64,000 nucleotides of DNA from Chryseobacterium gleum (GCA_945881885.1 CAMCVI010000008.1:28071-92070), one strand, 5' to 3'; shown: positions 33,169 through 42,097, numbered from the stretch's first letter. Numbers and translations: made by a program. Notes: generated by a model from the sequence alone, not told the origin.

Positions 33169-34803
33169 TTATTTTTTTAATATTTGTTTGTATTCTGAAG
33201 GATTATTTAAAATTTGTTGCGCTTTTAATACATCCGAATAATTATTTGAAACATAATCGTAAAAAGCGGTTCGGTAGCCATATCTTAATAATAATTCTTG
33301 TAACAGAAGGCGCTTAATTTCTGCTGCATTTTTATCTAATTCTTTATCTTTTGTTTTTTCGATAGCCGCTTCTAATTGTTTGATTTCTATTTGTATGTCG
33401 GCATCAATTTTATCTTTTTTAGCGGCTTCTAAAAGGTTTTTTAAAGACTTGTCGCTATTGTTGTTGATTTCAACCTTTTCTTTCTTTAAAAACGTTTTGA
33501 ATTCGCTGAAATCAGCTTCTGAAATGTTGGTTACGTTTTTTGCATTTGGATTTCTGTAATACAGTACGTTTGCAAATTCAAACACCGCATCAGAATTGGC
33601 AATACTTAAACTGGTGGCGCTTTTTTTCATGTTGGCAATTTCTACATCTGGTAAAACACCTCCGCCATCGTAAACAATTCTTCCACCTTTGGTTTTAAAA
33701 GCGTTATATTCTTTTTCAGACGTTTTAATGGCTTTACCATCAACATCTTTTTTACTGTAATCAGTAGCTTGAATGCAGCGTCCAGAAGGCGTATAATATT
33801 TTGAAATAGTAACTTTTACTTGTGTTCCGTATGTTAAATTAAATGGACGTTGTACCAATCCTTTGCCAAAACTTCTATTTCCTACAATTACTGCTCGGTC
33901 TAAATCTTGTAACGCACCAGACACAATTTCTGAAGCCGAAGCACTTCTGTCATTTACAATAATTGCTAGTGGGATTTCAGTATCAACTGGCTCGTTTTTA
34001 GTTTTGTAAACATGATTATGTGCTTTGTTTTGCGATTTCGTGGTGGTAATGACTTCCTCTTTAGGCACAAATAAATTACAAATATTAACCGCTTCGTGTA
34101 ATAAGCCGCCTGGGTTGTCTCTTAAGTCTAAAATAATTTTAGTGGCGCCTTGTTCTTTTAAAGTTAGCAATGCGGCTTTGGTTTCTGCGGAAGCTTTCTC
34201 GTTAAATTTTTGCAGGACAATATAACCTGTTTTGTCACTTAATAATTTAAAATAAGGAACCGCTTTTATTTCTACTTCATCCAAAATAATTTGCCCCTTT
34301 TTTTCTATTCCTTGACGGAAATATACGATGTCAATTTTAGTATTTTTTGCGCCTTTTAGTAGTTGAGAAGCGTCGTCTTTAAAATCTTTAAGTGACACGT
34401 CTCCAATTTGGACAATGACATCTCCAGCTTTAAAACCACCTTTGTCGGCAGGCATATTCTCGTATACTTCTTTTAAAATTATTCTGTCATCTTTTCTTGT
34501 AGTTAAGGCACCAATTCCGGTATATTCTCCAGTATTATTAATTTTAAATTTTAGTACATCTTGCTCGTCAAAATATACAGTATATGGATCTAATTCGCTT
34601 AGCATGCTTTTAATAGCCACATCCATTAGGTTACCTGGATTGGTTTCGTCTACGTAATTTTGGTTGACAATTTTATATAGATTCGTAAAAATTTCAATTT
34701 GTTTGGCTAAGGCAAAAAAATCGTTTTGAAAACTTACGGCAACAAATAAAAATCCAGCTACAAGTGTCGGAATTATTACTTTTCTTTTGTTAAAAAAACT
34801 CAT
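33169..34803 (-). CDS. S41-family carboxyl-terminal processing protease
   Basis: 544 residues. An N-terminal membrane anchor or signal (about 9-24) is followed by a PDZ domain around residues 90-170 (TGIGALTTRKDD..., ADKGGFKAGDVIVQIGD). The S41 catalytic core contains IVNDRSASASEIVSGALQD with the nucleophile Ser and the Lys of FGKGLVQ some 25 residues on. A long C-terminal Lys/Glu helical extension follows. Ctp proteases cut periplasmic substrates near the C-terminus. It is part of the rnpA-S41-OmpA leftward cluster. Confidence 0.93.
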   Translation of the reverse strand: MSFFNKRKVIIPTLVAGFLFVAVSFQNDFFALAKQIEIFTNLYKIVNQNYVDETNPGNLMDVAIKSMLSELDPYTVYFDEQDVLKFKINNTGEYTGIGALTTRKDDRIILKEVYENMPADKGGFKAGDVIVQIGDVSLKDFKDDASQLLKGAKNTKIDIVYFRQGIEKKGQIILDEVEIKAVPYFKLLSDKTGYIVLQKFNEKASAETKAALLTLKEQGATKIILDLRDNPGGLLHEAVNICNLFVPKEEVITTTKSQNKAHNHVYKTKNEPVDTEIPLAIIVNDRSASASEIVSGALQDLDRAVIVGNRSFGKGLVQRPFNLTYGTQVKVTISKYYTPSGRCIQATDYSKKDVDGKAIKTSEKEYNAFKTKGGRIVYDGGGVLPDVEIANMKKSATSLSIANSDAVFEFANVLYYRNPNAKNVTNISEADFSEFKTFLKKEKVEINNNSDKSLKNLLEAAKKDKIDADIQIEIKQLEAAIEKTKDKELDKNAAEIKRLLLQELLLRYGYRTAFYDYVSNNYSDVLKAQQILNNPSEYKQILKK

Positions 34804-34867
34804 GAGTTGTGGTATAATATTTTACTAATTTAATTAAAATAGTTGAAACCGATTAAATATTCAGAAT

Positions 34868-35242
34868 TTACTTTACCGTTTCGTTAAATTTTTGAAATAA
34901 TTGTCTGGTTTTTTCTTCAATTTCTTGATACGATAACTTTTCTTTGGTTTGATAAAAAAACATAAAAGCGTAGGGCTTGTTGATGTTTTCTTTCAATATG
35001 TTTTGATTTAAACGGTAACATTCTCTTAAAACGCGTTTGAAGTAATTTCGGTCAACGGCTCGTTTAAAATATTTTTTAGAAACAGAAACGCCCATCAACA
35101 CTTTTACTGAATTGCTTACATCTGTATTCTCAACATAAACCAATCGTAACGGAAATTTAGATATAGATTTTCCTTCAGAAAACAAAAGGTCAATTGTTTT
35201 GTGGCTTTTTAGTTTTTCGTTATTTGGATAAGAAAATGACAT
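34868..35242 (-). CDS. rnpA: Ribonuclease P protein component
   Basis: 124 residues. RnpA assists the catalytic RNA in 5' maturation of tRNA precursors. The signature RNR box appears as KRAVDRNYFKRVLRE near residues 60-74, preceded by MGVSVSKKYFKRA. In many bacteria rnpA follows rpmH near oriC; here no rpmH is adjacent, and the gene heads a leftward group with the S41 protease (64 bp gap). A -7 box lies 4 bp before the ATG, as at holB. Confidence 0.93.
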   Translation of the reverse strand: MSFSYPNNEKLKSHKTIDLLFSEGKSISKFPLRLVYVENTDVSNSVKVLMGVSVSKKYFKRAVDRNYFKRVLRECYRLNQNILKENINKPYAFMFFYQTKEKLSYQEIEEKTRQLFQKFNETVK

Positions 35243-35246
35243 GTCG

Positions 35247-35254
35247 CAAATGTA
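35247..35254 (-). promoter_or_regulatory. -7 promoter box of rnpA, probably leaderless
   Basis: TACATTTG on the minus strand, followed by CGAC and the rnpA ATG. The arrangement matches the one before holB (TATATTTG-CTAC-ATG). Confidence 0.5.
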
Positions 35255-35280
35255 TAAAAAATGAAACGGTATAAAAAGAG

Positions 35281-35321
35281 AAAACCTGTGATTCTGAATT
35301 TGGTTCAGCCTCTCAGGTTTT
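35281..35321 (-). terminator. Branched hairpin, terminator of the M13 peptidase gene
   Basis: AAAACCTG (35281-35288) pairs with CAGGTTTT (35314-35321), enclosing an inner CTGAA/TTCAG hairpin (35294-35308) related to the dispersed repeat at 14196. A T-rich run follows on the minus strand. Confidence 0.65.
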
Positions 35322-35368
35322 CAATTCTTTTTAGCATCTGAAATAATTTCAGATTGATAGGTTATTTG

Positions 35369-37477
35369 TTACCAAATTTTCACTCTTTTATCTGGAGCGA
35401 TATACATTTTATCTCCTGTTTTAATACTAAACGCTTGATAAAAAGATTCAATGTTTTGCAACGGCACATACGCTCGGTATTGTCCAGGCGAGTGCGTATC
35501 GGTTTTTACTTGATTTTTAATGGCTTCATCGCGCATTTTACTTCTCCAAATGGTAGACCAAGAAAGGAAAAAACGTTGTTCAGGTGTAAAACCGTCTATT
35601 AATCCTGGATTTCCTTTTTCTTTAAGGTAAATTTGTAATCCGTCATAAGCGGCATTTACACCACCTAAATCGCCAATATTTTCACCTAAGGTAAATTTTC
35701 CATCTACAAAAATGCCTGGCAAAGGTTGCAAAGCAGAATATTGATCTGATAAAGCCGTTCCTAAAGTGGTGAATTGTTTTAAATCTTCATCACTCCACCA
35801 GTTAATTAAATTTCCTTCTGCGTTGTATCTTGAACCTGAATCGTCAAATCCGTGTGAAATTTCATGACCAATTACACCACCAATTCCACCATAATTTACC
35901 GCTTCATCCGCTCTGTAATCGTAAAAAGGCGGCTGTAAGATAGCGGCTGGAAATACAATTTCGTTGTTGGTTGGACTGTAATAAGCGTTTACCGTTTGTG
36001 GCGACATGCCCCATTCTTCTTTATTAACTGGTTTTCCAAGTTTTGCAACGTTTTCTTTATTGCTCCATCGGCTAATAGCCAAAGTGTTTTCTTGTAATGT
36101 GCCACCTTGTTCTGGACTTTTTATTTGTAACCCGCTGTAATCTTTCCAAGTGTCAGGATACCCAATTTTTACTCTAAACTTTTTAAGTTTTACAATAGCA
36201 TTTGCTCGTGTTGCAGGCGTCATCCAAGGTAAATTGTTAATACGGTTTTCGTACGCTTTAAAAACATTGGCTATCATAGCTTCTGCTTTTGTTTTGGCCT
36301 CTGCTGGGAATTTTTTCTCAATATATAATTTCCCTAAAGCTTCACCCAAAACGCCGTTTACAGTTGCTAATGCTCTTTCCGTAGCAGGTCTTTGTTTTAC
36401 CGCTCCAGATAAAGTTTTACTGTAAAAATCCCAATCTGTTTTTTCAATTTCTGTAGTTAATTCATCAGCATTTGAACGCAAAAGCGTCCAAGTCATATAG
36501 GCTTTCCAATCTTCTACTTTATTTTCTTTAATAATTGCGTCTAATTTAGAAAGGTATTTTGGCTGTGAAACCACAACAGAATCCAATTTAGCAAACCCAG
36601 ATTTTTCAAAATAAGTCGCCCAATTATTAGATGGCGCTATTTTTTGTAAATCGGCAACCGACATCGGGTTGTATGTTTTTCTTCGGTCACGTCTTTCTAC
36701 TCTGTCTAAAGTTGGTTCAGATAAAGAGATTTCGAAAGCCAAAACACGCGCCGCTTTTTCAGAAGCAGTTTTTGCATCCATGCCTAAATAGCCAAACATT
36801 TTTGCAACGTGTAACACATATTTTTCTCTTTTTTCTTTTGTATCTGGTTTGTCAGACATGTAATAATCTTTATCAGGTAAGCCCAAACTTCCCGTTCCTA
36901 CATATACTACGTTTTTATTGCTGTTTTTAGCATCGGCACCTACAAAAGCGCCAAAAAAACCCAGACTTGTTTCCGCTTTTGATTCCACTAACAGCGTCAT
37001 TAAATCGGCACTATTTTTCACCGCATTAATTTTTTCTAAATAAGGTTGAATAGGCGTGATACCTAATTTATTTCTAGAAACGGTATCTAAAATAGATTTG
37101 TATAAATTAACCGCTTTGGCTTGGTCTGATTTTGGATCTAAGTTTTTATTGGCAACGGCTTCATTCAAAATGATCATGACATCATCATCGGTGTTTTTTC
37201 TTAATTCGTCAAAACTTCCCCAGCGGGTTCTGTCTGCTGGAATTTCAGTTTTGTCTAACCATGTTCCGTTTACGTATCTAAAAAAATCTTCATTTGGTTT
37301 TACAGAAGTATCCATAAATTCGGTACGAATTCCGAATTTTTCAGTTTTTGAAACTACGGCATCACCTGAAACACCGTCTTTTCCTGGTTGCCCATCTTTT
37401 CCAATAGTTACAGAGCAACTTTGAAAAAAAGTAACCGACGCAATTGCTAAACTAGCAAGTAGGATTTTGTTTTTCAT
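35369..37477 (-). CDS. M13-family zinc metallopeptidase (neprilysin/PepO-like), lipoprotein
   Basis: 702 residues. The signal sequence ends in a lipobox (FQSC, Cys21), so the protein is probably anchored to the outer membrane. A short collagen-like stretch (GKDGQPGKDG) follows. The peptidase starts near residue 50 (NEDFFRYVNGTWL). The zinc motif is GHEISHGFDDSG near 540; the third ligand is in GENIGDLGG near 600 (usual ENIADxGG). The family's closing W is present. M13 enzymes cut short peptides. A -7 box lies at 37524-37531. Confidence 0.94.
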   Translation of the reverse strand: MKNKILLASLAIASVTFFQSCSVTIGKDGQPGKDGVSGDAVVSKTEKFGIRTEFMDTSVKPNEDFFRYVNGTWLDKTEIPADRTRWGSFDELRKNTDDDVMIILNEAVANKNLDPKSDQAKAVNLYKSILDTVSRNKLGITPIQPYLEKINAVKNSADLMTLLVESKAETSLGFFGAFVGADAKNSNKNVVYVGTGSLGLPDKDYYMSDKPDTKEKREKYVLHVAKMFGYLGMDAKTASEKAARVLAFEISLSEPTLDRVERRDRRKTYNPMSVADLQKIAPSNNWATYFEKSGFAKLDSVVVSQPKYLSKLDAIIKENKVEDWKAYMTWTLLRSNADELTTEIEKTDWDFYSKTLSGAVKQRPATERALATVNGVLGEALGKLYIEKKFPAEAKTKAEAMIANVFKAYENRINNLPWMTPATRANAIVKLKKFRVKIGYPDTWKDYSGLQIKSPEQGGTLQENTLAISRWSNKENVAKLGKPVNKEEWGMSPQTVNAYYSPTNNEIVFPAAILQPPFYDYRADEAVNYGGIGGVIGHEISHGFDDSGSRYNAEGNLINWWSDEDLKQFTTLGTALSDQYSALQPLPGIFVDGKFTLGENIGDLGGVNAAYDGLQIYLKEKGNPGLIDGFTPEQRFFLSWSTIWRSKMRDEAIKNQVKTDTHSPGQYRAYVPLQNIESFYQAFSIKTGDKMYIAPDKRVKIW

Positions 37478-37523
37478 TTTTATAATTTTTTAAAAGGTTG
37501 GTTTTTTTATTGTATGCGAAATA

Positions 37524-37531
37524 CAAATCTA
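37524..37531 (-). promoter_or_regulatory. -7 promoter box of the M13 peptidase gene
   Basis: TAGATTTG on the minus strand, 46 bp before the ATG at 37477. No -33 TTG at the normal spacing. Confidence 0.4.
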
Positions 37532-37622
37532 TTAAAAAAACTACAAGTATTTTGTAATACGGTTGTTAAATACAAACTTTATAAGATAAATTAGTCTTAT
37601 TTTTGTAAAAAAAAGGCTACAA

Positions 37623-38297
37623 ATGTTTAAATATAAAAAACTATCTTTCTTTTTTGGTGTATTCTTAGTTGTGGTTTTTATAGCCATTTATACCTTGTTA
37701 AACAACAGGTCTTTACCTGTAATAACGCCAAGAGATGTAAATCCGGAACTAGTAGATTCTTTGGTGCAACATATTGGCTACAACCACAAAATAGCGCCTT
37801 TTGCTTTTACCAATCAAAATGGAAAAAAGGTGACAAATAAAGACTATGAAGGCAAAATTTATGTAGCCGATTTCTTTTTTACTACTTGTCAAACCATTTG
37901 TCCAAAAATGACTGATAATATGGTTTGGTTGCAAGATAAAATCAAAGACAATCCGAAAGTGAAACTGCTTTCTCATTCTGTTTTTCCAAATGAGGACACT
38001 GTTGAGGTTTTGAAAAAATACGCCAAAGAAAAAGGGGTTGTTGATGCAAAATGGAATTTAGTCACAGGAAATCAAAAGGAAATATATAAAATTGCACGAC
38101 AATCTTATTTGGTAGTTAAAACTGGAAAATCAGAGGAATTATACGATATGGTGCACACGGAGAATTTTGTTTTAGTGGACCAAAAAGGTCGAATTAGAGG
38201 ATTTTATAACGGACTAAATATAGATAAAACCGTAAAAGGCGAAAAAAACCTAAAACAATTACTTGAAGATATTGAGCTTTTGTCAGAGAAAAATTAG
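37623..38297 (+). CDS. SCO1/SenC-family copper chaperone or thiol protein
   Basis: 224 residues. One N-terminal membrane helix (about 8-26) anchors a periplasmic thioredoxin-like domain. The copper/redox motif is FFTTCQTICPKM (CxxxC, near residues 88-92), and the conserved downstream His is in DMVHTENFVLVD. These three residues bind copper in SCO proteins, which help to assemble the CuA site of cytochrome c oxidase. No oxidase genes are adjacent. The 3' end overlaps the convergent AlbA_2 gene by 4 bp. Confidence 0.92.
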   Translation: MFKYKKLSFFFGVFLVVVFIAIYTLLNNRSLPVITPRDVNPELVDSLVQHIGYNHKIAPFAFTNQNGKKVTNKDYEGKIYVADFFFTTCQTICPKMTDNMVWLQDKIKDNPKVKLLSHSVFPNEDTVEVLKKYAKEKGVVDAKWNLVTGNQKEIYKIARQSYLVVKTGKSEELYDMVHTENFVLVDQKGRIRGFYNGLNIDKTVKGEKNLKQLLEDIELLSEKN

Positions 38298-39424
38298 TTG
38301 TATTTCATTTTTCTTAAAATCCTTAAACTTTCTTTAAAGTTTACATATGCTAACGGATTTTCATAAGCTTTTAAAACATTTTTGGCCTCAATCAATATTT
38401 GTTTGGCATCTTTAAAACCATTTAAATAGCAAATCATTAAAGTGTGAGGAATTCTTATAACCTCCGCTTCTGAAACCAAGTTGTTTTTTTCTAATTTTTG
38501 AATGGTAATCAAAACCGTATTATAAATATGATGCAGCAGTTTTTTATTGAATTGTGGTGGTTCAAATAACATTTCGGTTTCCATTTTATAATAGCCGTTA
38601 TCGTAAAAATAGAAACTTAGTTTTTCTAACGGATAATAGCTGGTTTCGTCATTCAAACCTAACTTTACATATTCGGTAATTATAAAACGATTTTCATCAT
38701 AACTCACAATTACTTCATCTTGATTGGAGTAAAATAGTTTAATTTGTTCGTTTACCAATTCGATATCTACCCTAGAATAATAAGTTTCATTTTTCACCAC
38801 ATTTTTTTTACCAGCCCAACACACCACAAAATTTTCTTTAAAAACTTGGTACTGGTTGTCTAGGTCTTTGTGCCGGATTGTTATAAAATCCAAAACACCA
38901 TCTAAAGTATGTTTTATGTTGTTTCTTGAATTATTTTCAATGCTGATTACGGTTTCAACATTTGATTTTGATGCCGAAATTTTTTCTTCTGTAGGTAAGG
39001 TATTGCTGCCAATCCTAATGAAAGTGGCGCCAGGCAAAACGGTGTAAATGTTTTTCTTAAAAAAAGAAACTTTATTTTTTGGCTTGATGGTAACCAAACC
39101 GACGACTCTTTCTTTGGGTAAATTTGGAAATGGAATATTGTCGTAAATAATTTTCGGAGGATTTTCTAAATAAGCGTTGACCAAATTCTGGATACGACTG
39201 TCGTCAAAAAAGTCATCTCCTACAATTTCATTGTCATCATCTTCCACGCCCACAACAATGTAGGAATTATTAAATGGATTGGAATTGGATAAAGCACAAA
39301 TATGTTTTAAAAACTTTCCTTTTCCTTCTTTGGTATGCAAATTCAATTGGCGTTTTTTATCATAAAAACTATTTTCGTTATTATGAGCCAATAGGTTTTT
39401 AACAAGAAGCCGTTTATTAATCAT
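38294..39424 (-). CDS. AlbA_2 (Schlafen-type) putative DNA/nucleotide-binding protein
   Basis: 376 residues. The N-terminal 150 residues match the AlbA_2 domain found in bacterial Schlafen-like proteins and often annotated as ATP-binding: KHICALSNSNPFNNSYIVVGVEDDD (in part: SNSNPFNNSYIVVGVEDD), then RIQNLVNAYLENPP and TFIRIGSNTLP. The C-terminal 220 residues are not familiar. Its function is unknown; some relatives are regulators or lie near defence genes, but nothing around it supports a defence role. It follows the aldo/keto reductase by 3 bp and is likely co-transcribed with it. Confidence 0.75.
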   Translation of the reverse strand: MINKRLLVKNLLAHNNENSFYDKKRQLNLHTKEGKGKFLKHICALSNSNPFNNSYIVVGVEDDDNEIVGDDFFDDSRIQNLVNAYLENPPKIIYDNIPFPNLPKERVVGLVTIKPKNKVSFFKKNIYTVLPGATFIRIGSNTLPTEEKISASKSNVETVISIENNSRNNIKHTLDGVLDFITIRHKDLDNQYQVFKENFVVCWAGKKNVVKNETYYSRVDIELVNEQIKLFYSNQDEVIVSYDENRFIITEYVKLGLNDETSYYPLEKLSFYFYDNGYYKMETEMLFEPPQFNKKLLHHIYNTVLITIQKLEKNNLVSEAEVIRIPHTLMICYLNGFKDAKQILIEAKNVLKAYENPLAYVNFKESLRILRKMKYN

Positions 39425-39427
39425 AAT

Positions 39428-40297
39428 TTATGGAATTTTTGTCCCAATACTTTCTGTCCAAATCGCAAACCAATCTTCTAATTCTAATTCAAAACCATTA
39501 AGTTGTTGCAGCTTTTTGATGCGGTCAATTTGAGTGGTACCAACTACTGGCTGAATGTGCGCTGGATGTTTTAAAACCCAAGCCAAAAGCAGCAAATCGT
39601 CGGTTAAATTGTATTTTGCACTTAGTTTCTCAAGCAATTCTTTTAAACGCTTTGTTTGCGGATTGACTTCTTTATATACTGATCCTAAAGGTTTCCAAGC
39701 CATGGGTTGGATATTGTGTAACATCATATAAACCAATTCGCCGTTTAACATAGGTTGTAAATGCGTAGCGGAAAACTGAATTTGGTTGCAAACCACAGAA
39801 CTGTATTTTTTAATTAAATCGGTTTGGCTTGGCGTAAAGTTGGACAAGCCAAAAGCGCGTATTTTACCCGAATTTTTGAGTTCAGAAACGGCTTCGGCTA
39901 CTACTTCTGTTTCCAAAAGCGGACTTGGCCTATGTAATAATAACACATCAATATAATCAGTTTGTAAATTTTTTAACGAATTTTCTACACTCCAAATAAT
40001 ATGTTTTTTCGAGTAATCGTAATGTTTGACGGAGTAATCTCTTTCTTCACAAACCATTTTTATACCACATTTGGTAATAAATTGCACTTGATTTCTGTCA
40101 ATATTCATTGCTGACCAAGCGTTTCCAAAATCGGCTTCTGTTGTATAACCACCATAAATATCTGCATGGTCAAACGTGGTGATTTTTTCTGTAATAAAAG
40201 TTTCTATAACTTGTTGGATAGCAGTTTTGTTGAAATTTCTTCCCCATTTGCCCCAATTCATAGTGCCGGCAATCATGGTCGATGTTGGTAAAGACAT
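39428..40297 (-). CDS. Aldo/keto reductase (YdhF-type)
   Basis: 289 residues. The AKR catalytic tetrad is visible: Asp and Tyr in FDHADIYGGY near residue 40-50, Lys in QFITKCG near 75, and His in VLLLHRPSP near 123. The NADPH-binding C-terminus (LLLAWVLKHPAHIQPVVGTT) is intact. The protein is most like the E. coli YdhF group, whose natural substrate is not established. It heads the leftward pair with the AlbA_2 gene and is divergent from the polysaccharide locus antiterminator. Confidence 0.92.
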   Translation of the reverse strand: MSLPTSTMIAGTMNWGKWGRNFNKTAIQQVIETFITEKITTFDHADIYGGYTTEADFGNAWSAMNIDRNQVQFITKCGIKMVCEERDYSVKHYDYSKKHIIWSVENSLKNLQTDYIDVLLLHRPSPLLETEVVAEAVSELKNSGKIRAFGLSNFTPSQTDLIKKYSSVVCNQIQFSATHLQPMLNGELVYMMLHNIQPMAWKPLGSVYKEVNPQTKRLKELLEKLSAKYNLTDDLLLLAWVLKHPAHIQPVVGTTQIDRIKKLQQLNGFELELEDWFAIWTESIGTKIP

Positions 40298-40405
40298 GTT
40301 TGTGAATTTTTTATAAAAATAAAAAGTATTTCTTAATTAATGATAAAGATAGCGTTATTTACATATAATTTAACGGACAATTAACAACAACAATTAAAAT
40401 TGTTC

Positions 40406-40434
40406 TTGATTTTTTCAGTTAATCTGTATCTTTG
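40406..40434 (+). promoter_or_regulatory. Promoter of the UpxY-like gene
   Basis: TTG (40406-40408), 18 nt, TATCTTTG (40427-40434). Transcription would start near 40439, and a hairpin follows about 12 nt later. It rules out the longer reading frame starting at 40400. Confidence 0.7.
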
Positions 40435-40450
40435 CGGTGTAAAAAAAATC

Positions 40451-40474
40451 AAAAGCATCAGTAGGTGCTTTTTT
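40451..40474 (+). promoter_or_regulatory. Leader hairpin (attenuator-like) before the UpxY-like gene
   Basis: AAAAGCATC (40451-40459) pairs with GGTGCTTTT (40464-40472, one U-G) over an AGTA tetraloop, and more T follows. It has the form of an intrinsic terminator placed between promoter and start codon (40493). Confidence 0.6.
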
Positions 40475-40492
40475 ATATTAAATCTCTTTAAA

Positions 40493-40951
40493 ATGGAATG
40501 GTACGCTATATATACAAAACCACGTAATGAAAAAAAGGTGGCTGAAAACCTTGCTGCTATTGGTATAGAGGTATATTGTCCGATAGTAACCACCCTCAAA
40601 CAATGGTCTGATCGAAAAAAAATGGTTGAAGCCCCATTGATTCCTTCTTATGTATTTGTAAAAATTGCAGAAGCCAACAGAAAAGACGTTTTTCAAATAA
40701 ACGGTGTGGTACAATACGTTTTTTGGTTGGGCAAACCCGCAATAATTAAACCTTCAGAAATAGAGGCCTTAAAAACACAATTGGCAGCGCCAGTGGTAAA
40801 AGTTGATATAGAAACTTGGATGCCAAATACAGCAGTTCAAATTAAAGAAGGGCCGTTTAAAAACCAAATGGCTGAAGTAGATAAAATTTCGGCAAATAAG
40901 GTTACTTTGATTATAAAATCTTTAGGAATCCGATTAATTATAAATCGCTAG
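40493..40951 (+). CDS. UpxY/NusG-family transcription antiterminator
   Basis: 152 residues from the ATG at 40493 (MEWYAIYTKPRNEKKV). The NGN domain of NusG paralogues is complete (WYAIYTKPRNEKKVAENL; LIPSYVFVKI; VQYVFWLGKPAIIKPSE). The short C-terminal KOW-like domain follows (VQIKEGPFKNQMAEVDKI). In Bacteroides, UpxY proteins are encoded at the head of capsule loci and prevent early termination in the same locus. Its position at the start of the polysaccharide genes fits. Thirty-one upstream codons in frame are rejected because they contain the promoter. No UpxZ partner is seen. Confidence 0.9.
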   Translation: MEWYAIYTKPRNEKKVAENLAAIGIEVYCPIVTTLKQWSDRKKMVEAPLIPSYVFVKIAEANRKDVFQINGVVQYVFWLGKPAIIKPSEIEALKTQLAAPVVKVDIETWMPNTAVQIKEGPFKNQMAEVDKISANKVTLIIKSLGIRLIINR

Positions 40952-41078
40952 ATACTTTTTTAAAACAACTTGATTTTTTTATTTACTAAAAACTGAAAGC
41001 AGTTACTGATTTATTAAAAATTTACAGTAAAATAAAATTTTCCTTCCCAAAAAACCAATTTACGCGCATATTATTTTG

Positions 41079-41086
41079 TAGTTTTG
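41079..41086 (+). promoter_or_regulatory. -7 promoter box of the SDR gene
   Basis: TAGTTTTG ends 20 bp before the ATG at 41107; no matching -33 TTG. Confidence 0.4.
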
Positions 41087-41106
41087 CATTTTAATAAAAC
41101 AAAAAC

Positions 41107-42015
41107 ATGAGCCTTATTGTATTAACAGGAACTACTGGATATATCGGACAAAACCTAACCAAATATTTCAATTCAAAATCAAAAAAAAACAAGTCAATTT
41201 CCCTTCGATTTCAAAATTGGCACAAAATGATGCCTTTAGAAACGGAAACCATTATTCATTTGGCGGCCATAAATTTAAACCCGCAAGACAGTGCCTTTGA
41301 CGAAGAATATTTTAGAGTAAATACCGAACTGACTTCTAAATTATTCCGGTATTTTTTAAACTCAAATGCCAAAACTTTCATCTTTTTAAGTACAACGGAA
41401 TTAATTGAGGAACAGCAAATAGAAATCACAGAAACCGCAAAAGTAAATCCTACCAATCCTTTTTTGCAATCAAAATTTGATGCTGAGCAATTTATTTTAA
41501 AGCAAGATTTGCCAGAAGGAAAAAGAGCCATAATCCTTCGGGCAGCGCCTGTTTATGGGAGAGAAACTAAAAGCATGTTGTACGACACATTTAGTTTCTG
41601 TAAGAAATTTCCATGGTTTTTTGGGGTTTTTGACACCAAACAATCTTTTTGTTATATTGACAATCTGACTGAAATTATTGCTCAAATTTCAGAGCGTCCA
41701 AATGTAGCTTCTGGAATTTATAACGTAGCGGATAATGAACCAATAGCAACTTTAAATTTGATCCATTGGACTGCAGCTGTTTTTGACAAAAAAGCCAAAA
41801 TAATCAAAGTCCCTAAAGGCATATTAAATCTTTTTGCAAAAATTGGCGACCTGTTTAAATGGGAATTTAATTCTAAAAAACTTTTTGAAATTGCTCATTC
41901 CAGAATCATTAACGGGAACAAAGTAAAAGAAGCACTAGAGCTAAATAAAATGCCTTTTGACACGGAAACGGCGGTGCTAAAAACTATTGAGTATTACGAT
42001 TCAATAAAGATATAA
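41107..42015 (+). CDS. Extended SDR (NAD-dependent epimerase/dehydratase family), atypical active site
   Basis: 302 residues. The Rossmann motif is VLTGTTGYIGQNL at residues 5-17, and HLAAINLNP and FLSTTELI match the NNAG-like and active-Ser strands of sugar-nucleotide SDRs. The catalytic YxxxK reads F119-L-Q-S-K123, so the general-base Tyr is Phe. This suggests altered chemistry or a binding role. The C-terminal half is like sugar epimerases. It lies between UpxY and the exporter gene and ends at a shared terminator, so it may belong to the polysaccharide locus. Confidence 0.82.
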   Translation: MSLIVLTGTTGYIGQNLTKYFNSKSKKNKSISLRFQNWHKMMPLETETIIHLAAINLNPQDSAFDEEYFRVNTELTSKLFRYFLNSNAKTFIFLSTTELIEEQQIEITETAKVNPTNPFLQSKFDAEQFILKQDLPEGKRAIILRAAPVYGRETKSMLYDTFSFCKKFPWFFGVFDTKQSFCYIDNLTEIIAQISERPNVASGIYNVADNEPIATLNLIHWTAAVFDKKAKIIKVPKGILNLFAKIGDLFKWEFNSKKLFEIAHSRIINGNKVKEALELNKMPFDTETAVLKTIEYYDSIKI

Positions 42016-42043
42016 AAAGCAATACAAACAACAATATTCTAAC

Positions 42044-42081
42044 AAAAAAGGGGATTTATTTTAAAAATAAATCCCCTTTTT
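42044..42081. terminator. Bidirectional terminator between the SDR and SLBB exporter genes
   Basis: A long near-perfect hairpin (AAAAAGGGGATTTATT on the left, AATAAATCCCCTTTTT on the right) with A and T tracts on both sides, between convergent genes. Confidence 0.88.
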
Positions 42082-42097
42082 AAATGTATATAATTTC

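Noticed and set aside
38294..39424. AlbA_2 protein as part of a defence system
   Set aside because: No nuclease, helicase, toxin or other defence partner is adjacent; neighbours are an aldo/keto reductase and a SCO protein.
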